A stretch of DNA of 64,000 nucleotides from Carposina sasakii (lineage: Eukaryota > Arthropoda > Insecta > Lepidoptera > Carposinidae): contig CP053161.1 in assembly GCA_014607495.2 (NCBI GenBank), forward strand, positions 12,781,115-12,845,114. Direction: 5' to 3'. Shown here one piece after another: positions 40,501 through 44,865 of this stretch; within the stretch, counting starts at the first letter, position 1; each line of letters opens with the position of its first letter. The notes below the pieces were generated by a model, which saw only the letters and a program-made list of their open reading frames with translations, ran no database searches and was not told the origin of the DNA. The position numbers and the translations under genes are program-made.

Positions 40501-41318
40501 TTTCTCTTTACTTGCTTGGCTTGCTGGAAGAGATCTCTGGTAGAGATAAGCTTGCCATTGTACATGCATCTCTTCTTTAATGTTGTATGCCATATTTCTT
40601 TTTGTGTATGTGCAATAAAGAATAAAGAATAAAGAAAAAGAAATAGATCTTATTCGAGAATCCAGATATATTATGTGCTATTCCTATAATATAACTTTTA
40701 AAGTTAATGTACTATACTGTTGCACAAACGCCTAATAAAATTACACATAATAATATAATCAGTCAATCTTCAAATTAATTTGTATTTGTATTCATTCAGG
40801 AAATCCTACCAAAAGAAATGCATCCAGATCCAGGAAGTAACACTGAGTCTCCAGAAGATAGACCTACATCGAGTACACTTCGCAGGAACCGCGACAATAA
40901 AACCAGTGACTCCACTGAATCCATCAAAACAACCAGAAAAATCATTGATAGAGGCAACATAATACATCCTCTTAATTTTAGCATAAGTGATCTGCAAAAT
41001 ACACCAAGAGTATCTAGGAAGAATAAAAAGAAAAGAGAAGATCCTGTTGTGATACCAATGAAAAATCTCACTCTTACTAGATCTCCTGTCAAAGTACACA
41101 AAAGGGAGAACAGACAAGAAAACGATAACTCAGGTACGCTAAAAAGAATCAATGATACAGCCAGAGAGACTAATAAATGTGATACACTAAAGAGAAACTC
41201 AGATTTGTCTGATATAAAGTTTGCAGATGAGAATTCCGATTCTTCAAGTGAAATGAAATTCGCCGATGACTCACCAGACAGTAATCGTCTAGTCGATAAA
41301 TTTGATGTAAAAGCATAG
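10517..41318 (+). CDS. THSD1-like single-pass membrane protein with TSP1 and CUB-like modules (16 coding exons)
   Basis: Predicted joined CDS: 10517-10565, 12611-13383, 14839-14970, 18798-18976, 20816-20955, 22781-22917, 25813-25998, 31790-31930, 33615-33750, 35112-35312, 35888-36056, 37192-37399, 37861-38037, 39731-39896, 40091-40206, 40800-41318. Every intron is GT-AG and all phases join, giving 1142 residues. Seen in order: hydrophobic signal peptide (1-17); beta-rich N-terminal region (about 20-420); thrombospondin type-1 repeat (431-481, opening WGAWSPWSPC); CUB-like module (about 503-622); transmembrane helix (about 651-669) followed by basic residues; Ser/Glu-rich cytoplasmic tail. Order and local motifs of the ectodomain resemble vertebrate THSD1, a cell-adhesion protein; the CUB-like part is extra. 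A role as a surface adhesion or signalling receptor is inference. Two other genes sit in introns 1 and 6. Confidence 0.88.
10846..10851 (-). terminator. Poly(A) signal overlapping the stop codon of the 7-TM gene
   Basis: On the minus strand the last codons read GAA-TAA-AG, so the hexamer AATAAA contains the TAA stop. If used, the 3' UTR would be only about 10-30 nt. Confidence 0.5.
10847..11608 (-). CDS. Intronless seven-transmembrane protein nested in intron 1 of the THSD1-like gene
   Basis: 253 residues, ATG at 11608 (minus strand), TAA at 10847-10849. Seven hydrophobic segments are visible at about residues 8-29, 38-59, 85-106, 115-143, 153-180, 184-210 and 213-241, with short loops. A short basic C-terminal tail (FYKEEMKKFYYLE) suggests a receptor-like topology. 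It has no long extracellular N-terminus and no clear DRY or NPxxY motif, and is shorter than typical insect odorant or gustatory receptors (about 350-450 residues), so the family is not assigned; a divergent GPCR-like orphan is the best guess. It lies wholly within intron 1, antisense to the host. An AATAAA (10846-10851 in complement) overlaps its stop codon. Confidence 0.72.
   Translation of the reverse strand: MYIAVYDFIIKYSTFLSVLCVFALLALWIRKPEWRTVPNFITINQVTTGTVNLVILRYLHATADLIENTNTVAEYYKFLNQLAEYFYLMSACWALIYSLMAYLSLAHANHIKNFMYSKTVVSIAVAGTLVVTRIASNIIVELLYSQTAQTTDTTKFVFASSLCEFILVTVNMCLFLLTILSQRAKGFVFFLGIAIVNETFSIISNYFAALFSEHSMFVSACTFLTFSRFIITTIFVLLKTFYKEEMKKFYYLE
12611..13383 (+). CDS. Exon 2 of the THSD1-like gene: N-terminal ectodomain
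   Basis: Residues 17-274. The acceptor TTTTCACAG precedes 12611; the split Gly codon joins exon 1 perfectly; the donor is CAG|GTAAGA. The first half (VWVDIPSTLVALGGDVHVHV to CGYFSRGGTYYLEL) looks like a beta-sandwich with a Cys near the end, similar in layout to the THSD1 N-terminus. A low-complexity acidic linker follows, with a dibasic RVKR motif (172-175). A second beta-rich part starts at WPSAKLDVTPEQ. An in-frame GTG at 12637 is not the start. Confidence 0.9.
14839..14970 (+). CDS. Exon 3 of the THSD1-like gene
   Basis: Residues 275-318, phase 0 at both ends. The acceptor is CTTTTGCAG and the donor AAAG|GTACTT. It encodes MHGFPGRRTMTLRCELFGQA and continues with an alternating beta pattern ending in SAFIK. 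The segment TLRCELFGQAGDYALTL repeats the Cys-x-Leu-Phe...GDY pattern seen at the end of the first N-terminal unit, suggesting repeated beta-sandwich units. Confidence 0.85.
16429..16603 (+). mobile_element. Penelope-like fragment in head-to-head arrangement
   Basis: Matches 61030-61185 from TCTATTGAGGGATCGCC to ACAGTCGCAAC. After that the same element continues in the opposite orientation: 18-bp arms CGACACTACAGTCGCAAC (16509-16526) and its complement (16585-16602) enclose a 53-bp segment that is the exact reverse complement of the corresponding part of the 61-kb copy. No hammerhead core is present here. It lies in intron 3 of the THSD1-like gene. Confidence 0.6.
17775..17960 (+). mobile_element. 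LINE 3' end of the same family, older fragment
   Basis: CTTCCTGCCAATGTATTTTTCG onward and CATCAGGCACGATGGCGGTC match 28745-28920. In intron 3. Confidence 0.65.
18798..18976 (+). CDS. Exon 4 of the THSD1-like gene
   Basis: Residues 319-377 plus two bases of a split Arg codon. The acceptor is CTCTTCCAG and the donor AG|GTAAGG. It opens ADWSEQFVLNVHGGSVFPCA; cysteines 337 and 350 are about a dozen residues apart. It continues the third beta-rich unit of the ectodomain. The intron before it is 3.8 kb and holds LINE, Penelope-like and other repeat fragments. Confidence 0.87.
19017..19112 (-). repeat. Repeat family A, copy 9, fragment
   Basis: TCCACTACTGGACGTAGGCC to CACCACGCTGGGTAG, starting 40 bp after exon 4. 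A second small piece (ACGTCCAGCAGTGGACTGCA) lies at 19712-19768 in the other orientation. Confidence 0.65.
19429..19677. mobile_element. hAT-like MITE, copy 1, with perfect 8-bp target duplication
   Basis: 249 bp. Terminal inverted repeats of about 25 bp start CATGAACGTATAAAGAA. Flanked on both sides by CGTACAGG (19421-19428 and 19678-19685). The 8-bp duplication points to hAT-type transposase mobilisation. In intron 4. Confidence 0.85.
20274..20540. mobile_element. MITE family D (CAGGGTGTAACA ends), copy 1
   Basis: Long hairpin-like element; halves mirror through GGGTATGTTAAGC..., AAAATTTGAGACTC and similar blocks. The right end is degraded (TTACACCTTTA). In intron 4, just before a SINE B copy. 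Confidence 0.7.
20557..20750 (+). repeat. SINE family B, 5'-truncated copy upstream of exon 5
   Basis: Body from about CGTCCTGCGCCTGGTCTCTC to GACCGAAATACGGTCGGAG, then (ATC)n. It ends about 65 bp before exon 5. Confidence 0.75.
20816..20955 (+). CDS. Exon 5 of the THSD1-like gene
   Basis: Residues 378-424 with split codons at both ends. The acceptor is TTTCTTGCAG and the donor TCAG|GTAAGT. It encodes QHTATFDCRLFSERYPEYCF, which closely follows the layout of the THSD1 segment just before its TSP1 repeat (Cys-x-Leu-Phe ... Tyr-Cys-Phe). It is flanked on each side, within 100 bp, by same-strand copies of SINE family B. Confidence 0.88.
20985..21262 (+). repeat. SINE family B copy downstream of exon 5
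   Basis: Contains the ATTTATTTAATGTACAAATT join region, CTTAGCTCGTGCCTCGGAAA and the body to GGCTGAAATACGGTCGGAGG. It starts within about 30-50 bp of exon 5. Confidence 0.75.
21547..21765. mobile_element. MITE with ~34-bp terminal inverted repeats
   Basis: Left end GGGTAATATCTGTTAAGTTT; right end in complement GGGTAATATATGTTAAGTTT, both continuing into an AGAGAGAGC run. The interior has repeated ACTGTCTTGTCTAC-like blocks. In intron 5. Confidence 0.7.
22112..22256. promoter_or_regulatory. Cluster of five TATCGATA octamers
   Basis: TATCGATA at 22112, 22150, 22169, 22203 and 22249, mostly within ACTATCGATAGT. In Drosophila this octamer is the DRE site for DREF, and CGATA is bound by BEAF-32. 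In intron 5, about 1.5 kb upstream of CFAP157. It may instead be a repeat-element core. Confidence 0.5.
22781..22917 (+). CDS. Exon 6 of the THSD1-like gene: thrombospondin type-1 repeat
   Basis: Residues 425-470. The acceptor is TTGTCCACAG and the donor GAG|GTAAGT. It carries the diagnostic TSP1 tryptophan ladder W431-x2-W434-x2-W437, then C440, C446, the basic strand STRTRSRHR, C457 and C469. The spacing C440-x5-C446 is longer than the usual C-x3-C, and the Gly after the second Cys is absent. C479 and C481 in the next exon complete six cysteines. Confidence 0.92.
22970..23135. mobile_element. Foldback MITE rich in GACTGCA repeats
   Basis: The ends GGATAAAGACACA and TGTGTCTTTACCC are inverted repeats, and most of the element folds on itself through AGTTCCGATGCA and GACTGCAA blocks. 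In intron 6, between exon 6 and the CFAP157 promoter region. Confidence 0.65.
23151..23286 (-). repeat. SINE family C, diverged internally deleted copy
   Basis: Keeps CACACTAAGATGTCTAAGGT and GGGATTCGAACCCA; lies between exon 6 and CFAP157. Further fragments occur at 26045-26102 and 53344-53447, also minus. Confidence 0.65.
23640..23652 (+). promoter_or_regulatory. RFX X-box candidate upstream of CFAP157
   Basis: GTTGCTAGGAAAC fits the RFX consensus RYYRYY-N(1-3)-RRNRAC (GTTGCT, A, GGAAAC) and lies 127 bp before the CFAP157 start codon. RFX factors activate ciliary genes in animals through such promoter-proximal sites. Confidence 0.6.
23779..25611 (+). CDS. CFAP157: Cilia- and flagella-associated protein 157 (CFAP157) homologue, intronless
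   Basis: 610 residues from ATG 23779 to TAA. A basic N-terminus (MAPKKDKKEKEKDKDKE) precedes a long coiled coil (about 28-370). The block SENKLLAGKLNTLEEFRAIR (131-150), followed by repeated aromatic/basic heptads to KRIIYDAEKKFVIGKDKLKKE, and the later GDLGFIP motif (423-429), match the CFAP157 family in order and spacing. A Ser-rich stretch (456-468) and a Glu-rich C-terminus make it longer than the roughly 520-residue mammalian protein. CFAP157 acts at the basal body and is needed for normal sperm flagella in mice. The gene is intronless and lies on the same strand inside intron 6 of the THSD1-like gene, 862 bp after exon 6 and 201 bp before exon 7. Confidence 0.9.
   Translation: MAPKKDKKEKEKDKDKEDAAKGGTFTEVERTFLELQLAECNRKIARLRTAVDEYEVRNEELQKSYDKLDEDRADIIAYLKKQLNLKNEENVELKEKVKGLEETREIETAEFKQKVQELEKNFTIMKDQLTSENKLLAGKLNTLEEFRAIRDDLMQKYDAQEEAFKDQEMKYKRIIYDAEKKFVIGKDKLKKEMEGRLLKLAQDFQDATELRIAASTHRVIRENIAINNELDSILATQAKLADQNEKFKDSEKSARIAMELAEEERDKAINKNVIQLKVIDQLTTAYQEVKKEKALFEKKSFDFDVMQVKVQALTKENANQTLQVRILEQNVHALLTEQSNSKFKADKVVKECEKLKRILKEAAIAVQAALKLDSWATTDPSREIMDRQSLLAHLLDIISQYREITRGESIDTIASLGKVYEAGDLGFIPKTAVKKSVISAALSVGSKESVLEGRKSSSSSLSSSSLGSIKTIPSQKLLPPSSAQNLVVKDSLPSFVTSTKSTVSSSDVEAEEELDEATDVAHKLAQSKLEIQKSIMKDLAYSQQSQHRISESIEKTKSQMLEMAEGEEKVEGEHVEGEHGEVLEGEVEADKEEVEEKVEEPTEELPPEEA
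25704..25709 (+). terminator. Poly(A) signal of CFAP157
   Basis: AATAAA lies 93 bp after the CFAP157 stop and 103 bp before exon 7 of the host gene. The nested transcript would then end just upstream of the host branch point and acceptor. Confidence 0.55.
25813..25998 (+). CDS. Exon 7 of the THSD1-like gene: end of TSP1 repeat and start of CUB-like module
   Basis: Residues 471-532, phase 0 at both ends. The acceptor is TTTCCCAG and the donor CAA|GTAAGT. C479 and C481 close the TSP1 repeat. A Cys-rich stretch (C501, C503, C505), then LLAGSARACPARSFWLLQ, matches the start of a CUB domain: a Cys followed by an aromatic-hydrophobic strand, as in C-x-W-x-I. The acceptor lies only 201 bp downstream of the stop codon of the nested CFAP157 gene. 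Confidence 0.87.
26340..26782. mobile_element. Foldback MITE with GAGGGATTTTCTGACAA termini
   Basis: Terminal repeat GAGGGATTTTCTGACAA is exact at both ends. Subterminal blocks GAGCGCATCACCT and CCCTAATCCCCCC are also inverted copies, interrupted by unlike spacers. In intron 7. Confidence 0.7.
27095..27375 (+). mobile_element. Helitron-like non-autonomous element
   Basis: Starts TCTATACATATAATAAAAAT after a TCTA run and ends GAGTCGCGGGCGTCCACTAG|T with a short GC hairpin before CTAG, as expected for Helitron ends. No target duplication is visible. In intron 7. Confidence 0.5.
27987..28069 (-). repeat. tRNA-like sequence with T-run terminator, second copy
   Basis: Minus-strand sequence starts GACCCGGTAGCTCAGTTGGT and is 72 nt long, with T arm GTGAG-TTCAAGT-CTCAC and a long T run after it. 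The start and the GCACGG core resemble 8381-8452. The anticodon arm is again non-standard. Confidence 0.55.
28570..28935 (+). mobile_element. LINE 3' end (CR1-like), short ORF2 tail
   Basis: Translates to DTRRRLAYHPYVVDIPPIRN, then RTAKEWNTLPADVFPEHYN and a stop: the typical 'W-N-x-LP' C-terminus of Jockey/CR1-type LINE proteins. The 3' UTR with CATCAGGCACGATGGCGG follows. In intron 7. Confidence 0.7.
28936..30924 (+). other. Middle of intron 7
   Basis: A Helitron-like end lies at 28960-29045. The other 1.9 kb shows no repeat or coding signal that I can support; an open frame at 30424-30624 and its complement have no recognisable motif. Confidence 0.45.
30925..31244 (-). repeat. SINE family B, full-length with tRNA-like head
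   Basis: On the minus strand the 5' head (from about 31243) reads GGAGATAGCCCAGTGGTTAA, an A-box-like block, then AGTTCGATCCC, a B-box. The body contains GTGTCGGCTTTCCGTCCCAT, and the element ends at TTGGCCGAAATACGG. In intron 7. Confidence 0.8.
31271..31548 (-). repeat. Repeat family A, copy 2
   Basis: Near full-length, with (ATC)n at its left edge. In intron 7, directly beside a family B SINE. Confidence 0.8.
31790..31930 (+). CDS. Exon 8 of the THSD1-like gene: central CUB-like strands
   Basis: Residues 533-579, phase 0. The acceptor is CAATTCTAG and the donor CAG|GTAAGT. The sequence AEEGLIVHLRIESVRLPCAG is followed by an Asp-Gly turn (KARDGDS) and SPLLASWDG. This matches the CUB pattern of a G-x2-(I/V)-x-L strand, a third Cys, then an 'IRDG-like' turn and 'LL-x3-CG', with Trp-Asp-Gly in place of Cys-Gly. 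Confidence 0.87.
32171..32423. mobile_element. MITE family D, copy 2
   Basis: Ends CAGGGTGTAACAGAAAGGGT and complement CCCTTTTTGTTACACCCTG, flanked by TATA on both sides. Nearly the whole 253 bp folds into one hairpin. In intron 8. Confidence 0.8.
33615..33750 (+). CDS. Exon 9 of the THSD1-like gene: C-terminal CUB-like strands
   Basis: Residues 580-624 plus one base. The acceptor is TTTTTCATAG and the donor ATCG|GTAAGG. The pattern HILVELRSGDTSEQCAGGFL matches the last CUB strands (hydrophobic strand, S-D-x-S turn, Gly-Phe-x-A). C613 is the likely partner of C550. Exons 7-9 together form the CUB-like module. Confidence 0.86.
33984..34202 (-). repeat. Repeat family A, copy 8, diverged
   Basis: Recognisable by GGACGTAGGTTTCCCCCAGG and CACCATGCTGGGCAGGCGGG but with many changes. 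In intron 9. Confidence 0.65.
35112..35312 (+). CDS. Exon 10 of the THSD1-like gene: transmembrane helix
   Basis: Residues 625-691 with split codons at both ends. The acceptor is GTTGTCCTTAG and the donor ATG|GTGAGT. A Gly-rich juxtamembrane stretch leads into an Ala/Leu helix (about 651-669, AAVALAATAALAALCLAL) followed by HSAHRTRAYQR, the positive stop-transfer signal. This orients the N-terminus outside. The exon is GC-rich relative to its introns. Confidence 0.88.
35888..36056 (+). CDS. Exon 11 of the THSD1-like gene: cytoplasmic juxtamembrane region
   Basis: Residues 692-747 plus two bases. The donor is AG|GTAAGT. Two acceptors fit the reading frame: 35887 (CGTCTTGTTACAG, better pyrimidine tract, chosen) and 35869 (AGCTATAG), which would add six residues (VKRLVT). 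The encoded region is Ser/Arg-rich, ending RASENIEQR, with no recognised domain. A competing frame open over the same bases is a shadow. Confidence 0.75.
37192..37399 (+). CDS. Exon 12 of the THSD1-like gene: cytoplasmic tail
   Basis: Residues 748-817. The acceptor is TTTTTTCCCAAAG and the donor ACAG|GTAAAT. It begins with an acidic run (DEEDQGTDVEGD) and continues as Ser/Thr-rich low complexity, including a basic SPLRRSKT stretch that could be a phosphorylation site. No domain is recognised. Confidence 0.84.
37466..37722 (-). repeat. Repeat family A, copy 3
   Basis: Near full-length, (ATC)n on the left. In intron 12, 67 bp after exon 12. Confidence 0.8.
37861..38037 (+). CDS. Exon 13 of the THSD1-like gene: cytoplasmic tail
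   Basis: Residues 818-876, phase 0 at both ends. The acceptor TTTTCCTTTCAG is strong; the donor is AAT|GTGAGG. Ser/Glu/Lys-rich, disordered-looking sequence. The upstream intron (37400-37860) carries a family A repeat and a family F repeat ending only about 50 bp before the acceptor. Confidence 0.82.
38101..38340. repeat. Dispersed repeat beginning CCGACTTCAAAAAAGGAGG
   Basis: A purine-rich start, then TTCACCAGGTCAGGATCTGA. I recognise the opening phrase as a common lepidopteran dispersed repeat; element class not assigned. Confidence 0.45.
38375..38855 (+). repeat. Minisatellite of four 126-129 bp units in intron 13
   Basis: Units begin at 38375, 38504, 38630 and 38759 (TCAACATCTGATGCTGCTGT-type start). 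They differ by few substitutions and by 3-bp steps in an ATG/GAT run, so one plus-strand frame stays open across all units (38315-38854). A partial fifth unit reappears at 39306, beyond an inserted MITE. The unit is not recognised. Confidence 0.85.
38937..39304. mobile_element. Foldback MITE inserted in the minisatellite region
   Basis: Terminal inverted repeats CAGGGTGTAAAAAGACAACG and complement (the right end reads CTTTTTACACCCAG), flanked by TA. Sequence related to the minisatellite unit resumes immediately to its right. Confidence 0.7.
39387..39560. mobile_element. MITE family E, copy 4, half element
   Basis: Starts CAGGATGTTTTTTCGTTGCC and matches copy 3 as far as TTGATCGGGCGAAATTTATC, then stops. 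In intron 13. Confidence 0.65.
39731..39896 (+). CDS. Exon 14 of the THSD1-like gene: cytoplasmic tail with EMEIDYYDYE motif
   Basis: Residues 877-931 plus one base. The acceptor is CTTTTAAG and the donor GCAG|GTGAGT. It starts GWYSPALSGVSAARIRDNPK and ends with an acidic-aromatic motif EMEIDYYDYEVNNA. The Tyr cluster next to acidic residues could be a docking or phosphorylation site; that is inference. Confidence 0.87.
40091..40206 (+). CDS. Exon 15 of the THSD1-like gene: cytoplasmic tail, PGSYLGMDPAFLVWIPP motif
   Basis: Residues 932-970. The acceptor is TTGTTTCAG and the donor GAG|GTAGGT. Encodes PGSYLGMDPAFLVWIPPLEE followed by an acidic segment. Unlike the rest of the tail, it is hydrophobic and looks under constraint, so it may be an interaction motif together with the end of exon 14. 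The intron before it is only 194 bp. Confidence 0.87.
40235..40640 (+). mobile_element. LINE 3' end with ORF2 tail and AATAAAGAATAAAG tail
   Basis: A frame reads FSVRAVKLWNELPHTVRD, then TFREKLKDHYLS and a stop, another LINE C-terminus. The 3' UTR includes GAGATAAGCTTGCC and ends in repeated AATAAAG. Fills most of intron 15; related 3' ends occur at 38840-38930 and 56615-56695. Confidence 0.7.
40800..41318 (+). CDS. Terminal exon 16 of the THSD1-like gene
   Basis: Residues 971-1142 and a TAG stop at 41316-41318. The acceptor is TATTCATTCAG. The tail is basic and Ser-rich (NKKKREDPVV region). It contains two related repeats near the end, DIKFADENSDSS and EMKFADDSPDSN. The first Met in this exon (40818) is internal, since the frame runs unbroken from exon 15. 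Confidence 0.88.
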   Translation, partial: EILPKEMHPDPGSNTESPEDRPTSSTLRRNRDNKTSDSTESIKTTRKIIDRGNIIHPLNFSISDLQNTPRVSRKNKKKREDPVVIPMKNLTLTRSPVKVHKRENRQENDNSGTLKRINDTARETNKCDTLKRNSDLSDIKFADENSDSSSEMKFADDSPDSNRLVDKFDVKA

Positions 41319-42100
41319 TAGTTTATTAAATGGATTTTAAATCCTTGTGGTTTATAGAAAACTAATTTTAATGGAAGAAGGTACCTTACTTTAATTCTAC
41401 CAAAGATATGTTAATCCAAAGATCATTTTCATCAGTTCAATCTAAGGACCAATCTGTGAATAAATCCAACATATACTTATCTTTCATATCATATTGTATC
41501 GAATGTAGCATGATATATTTTTAAATGAGATTTCACGTCATTTTCACATTAGATTTTAACCTAATTAGGTTCAGTGGAGTAGTTTGGATAGTGATAAAAC
41601 ATTTTGTAATAAAGAGAGTAAGTAATCATTTCTTATAACTTTCTATTTAGGTTATATTATGTAATATTCATGCCAATAATGCTGAGATACGTATTATTAT
41701 TTAGCTATGTAAACTTATTGACATACAAATTTTTGCAACCAATGATGACAATAGAGACACAAAAACAATTTGTGGCACAACACAGTCCAATATTAAATGC
41801 AATGTCATTAAATAATTTATAAAGATTAGACTCAGGATTAATAGCAATATGAATACTTATAAATTCTTTTGCATCGCCCCCAAATAATAAAAATAAGCTA
41901 GACATATTATTGATTGTAGTATGATTTCCTATTGCTGTCATATATTTAAGCGTCTCAATTCAAACCATATTTTTCACTGTATTATACTCATCTAAATGTC
42001 TATATTTAGTGATTTTCGTAAGACCGCCCTGTCTGTATAGCTACATTAATTGTCTATACTTAATAATTCCAGAATGAATTTATACTGACATTGGTATTCG
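41319..42100 (+). other. 3' UTR and downstream flank of the THSD1-like gene
   Basis: AT-rich sequence after the stop codon. Candidate poly(A) hexamers AATAAA occur at 41459-41464 and 41608-41613; either would give a 3' UTR of about 160-320 nt. Nothing coding is recognisable here. Confidence 0.5.
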
Positions 42101-42377
42101 ACTAAACAGGTAAGCGTAATGTTTTGAAAATTTTAGAAGACTGACTTTTACGGGCAGTGCAATACTTCTAAAATTAATGGAAATTTTTGCAAAGATAATG
42201 ATGATATTATGTGGCTCGGTTTTAAGTTACGAATACCCAAAGAAGTGAATTCGGGTGTTATGTTCTAAATAAGTAATACAATTATTGTCTTAAGCCATTA
42301 TGTAAGAGCTCAATTCGTTCTAGTCATATTATGTATGAAATATTATTTATTTTATTTGAATTCTTTTGGAGCTTATA

Positions 42378-42637
42378 CAGGATGTAACAAAAAGGGTATG
42401 TTAAGCGAAAAGCTATGTAAATAGTCCACTGTAGAGAACCTATCCACAAAATTTGAGACCCGAAATCATGTGTTTATTTTTCCCGATGGTATGGAGAATT
42501 TTTAAATATCTCAGGAATTTTCATGCAATCTTGAAAAATAAAAATGTGATTACGAGTCACAAATTTTGGAAATAGGTTCTCTATAGTGGGCTGTTTATAT
42601 AGTTTTTCGCTTAACATACTCTTTCTGTTACACCCTG
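42378..42637. mobile_element. MITE family D, copy 3
   Basis: Starts CAGGATGTAACAAAAAGGGT, ends GTTACACCCTG, flanked by CTTATA and TATAAG. Internal blocks match copies 1 and 2. Confidence 0.8.
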
Positions 42638-42976
42638 TATAAGTGCTAGTTGACAGTCATCAGCCATCGTTGTAATGGGTGACCATTAACAAAACACCGA
42701 TTATAAGAGCAATACCTATATTTTTATCAACCAGTAATTTACTAAGTGTACGACTGTTAATGTTATTTCCCCCTAAAGTGCGAAACACACATAGTGTAGT
42801 AAGTTTTCAACAGGTTTTAGTGACATAGCGCCAAACTTCCTGCCAGTTAACGAACAGTGACTTAAAAATAAAACAACTAGGAAAATACCTTTTAACACAC
42901 ACCGGTTTTTGCGCTTTGTTTATACGATGACGCTCCGTTTCGGGTTCGTGACAAGAAAAATAGAGTAAAGTGTCAT

Positions 42977-43221
42977 CATGAACGTATAAAGAATAACGGA
43001 CAGAGTGTTATCAATACACAGAGTGAGGCATTCATAGTAAGCTCGGTAACGCTATTCCATGGAGTAGGGATGTATAATGACGCGTTATCCACCCACACAT
43101 ACAAACCATAGTAAGCTCAGCGCCTACTAGAAAATACGCACACATGCGCAATGCGCTGCCATTTCGGTGCTTCAATCTGTGCATTGACAGCATTACGTCC
43201 GTTGTTCTTTATACGTTCATG
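42977..43221. mobile_element. hAT-like MITE, copy 2, with perfect 8-bp target duplication
   Basis: 245 bp, same family as 19429-19677, with the same termini. Flanked by AGTGTCAT at 42969-42976 and 43222-43229. Intergenic. Confidence 0.85.
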
Positions 43222-44085
43222 AGTGTCATAGATTCAATATGTTTCAATAGGTAAAATTTGTACTGTGTAATTAAAATGCCTACTTTTTTCAATTTTCCAT
43301 CTTGATTTATATAATTATTTACCATATATAATTTACAATAATTAACCTGTTTTTAACATTTCCCATATATTTTTAGACTTAATAAATGTTTAAATTTGCT
43401 TGTAAAATAATGAGTGATTTCACACTAACTTATGGAATTACAAAAACGCGTGTAACTTGTTAAATTCTTGCAAAATACGAGTATTTCTAGAATCTACTCA
43501 TGAACACCGATATCTTTTAAGAAAGACTTGTTATTAATTTGCTCTTAGCTAATTATTACTTGCTAAGTGTTGCATTTATTCATTTATAAACTTTATTAAC
43601 AATTATAGTGTGTTATTTTTAATATTACCTAGTCTACTTTTAGTAATACTCAGTAGTTTAAGATAAATTATGTTGTTTCAAAATGTTTGTTTTCGGTTCA
43701 CGAGGTCAATACAACGTTTTAATTTTGTATTTAAAATTGTTGTTTTATTTATATCATTATCGCTCTTAGATATTACTAACCTCACACCACATCAGCCTTC
43801 TGATGGACGTTAGCCTTCCCCAGGTCAGCTCTTGTTTAATCATCCAGTCACTACCAGCCACCCTCTTCAAGTCATCGGTCTAAGAACGCGAGAATTTGCT
43901 TACTCCGCAGTCCATCGGTTCTACGACTGATGTGACCAGCTCACTGCCACTTCAGTTTGCTACGCTTTAAAACTATGTCTATTACTTTGATCTTCTGCAG
44001 TACTGTCCTACTAATAATTACACTTACCTTTTTTCTTCTTCTATTTGTGTAATGTGTAAAGCCAACTAAATAATATTCTATACTT

Positions 44086-44272
44086 CCATCATCATCAGCC
44101 CATTGCAGTCTACTGCTGGACGTAGCCCTCCCCCAGGGCGCGCCACAAGACTGCCATGGGGGGTATTTGCCCATAGTCACCACGCTGGGCAGGCGGGGTG
44201 GTGACCGCAGTTTGTATTTTGGACTATGTTGTCAACAAGGATAGCGCTGCTGCCCACCTCCCGGATACTTAC
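44086..44272 (-). repeat. Repeat family A, copy 4, truncated
   Basis: The (ATC)n edge and the first ~185 bp are present; the distal GCGTGGTGCC end is missing. Confidence 0.75.
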
Positions 44273-44661
44273 ATGCCTTGACTGAAACCGCCCGTTTTGC
44301 AGCTGAATAACATAGCTTAGCTCAATGTTTTTACCAGACCTGTATGGTAGGTGAAAATACCGAGGATTTTTTGCAAATAATCTCCAGACGGAATGTAATA
44401 TTGCGCTGTTGTCGCGATCATTCCTCTCACGTAGGTACCTACTGTACGTATTACGTAAGTCATGTCAACGTGTAATATGGTCATGCTTGTTGTTAAGGTA
44501 TTCAGGAACTTGAAATGGAATAAAGATCTTATTACCAATCGGAATCTTTAGCGAAATGCAATGAAAATAGTTCACTATAGAAAATGTGTCCATAAGATCC
44601 ACACACGCCTCTTACGAGATGCGCGGATGGAGATCTTTAAAAATAAATAAATATTCACACA

Positions 44662-44865
44662 TTAACCTAGTCCCACATTAAGATCCCTAAGGTCTTGTGT
44701 CGTGGGTACTAAGCAACGGTATATAAATACATAGATAAGTATAGAAACATCCATGACTCGGAAACAAACATCGATATTCATCATAACAATGTTTGCACCT
44801 ACCGGGATTCGAACCCAGGACCTATGGCGTCGCAGGCAGGGTCACTACCTACTAGACTACTAAAA
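44662..44865 (-). repeat. SINE family C, copy 3
   Basis: Near full-length; B-box complement GGGATTCGAACCC at about 44804. Confidence 0.75.

Noticed and set aside
40818..41318. Separate 166-residue gene starting at 40818
   Set aside because: The frame is continuous with exon 15 through a good acceptor at 40799, so this Met is internal.
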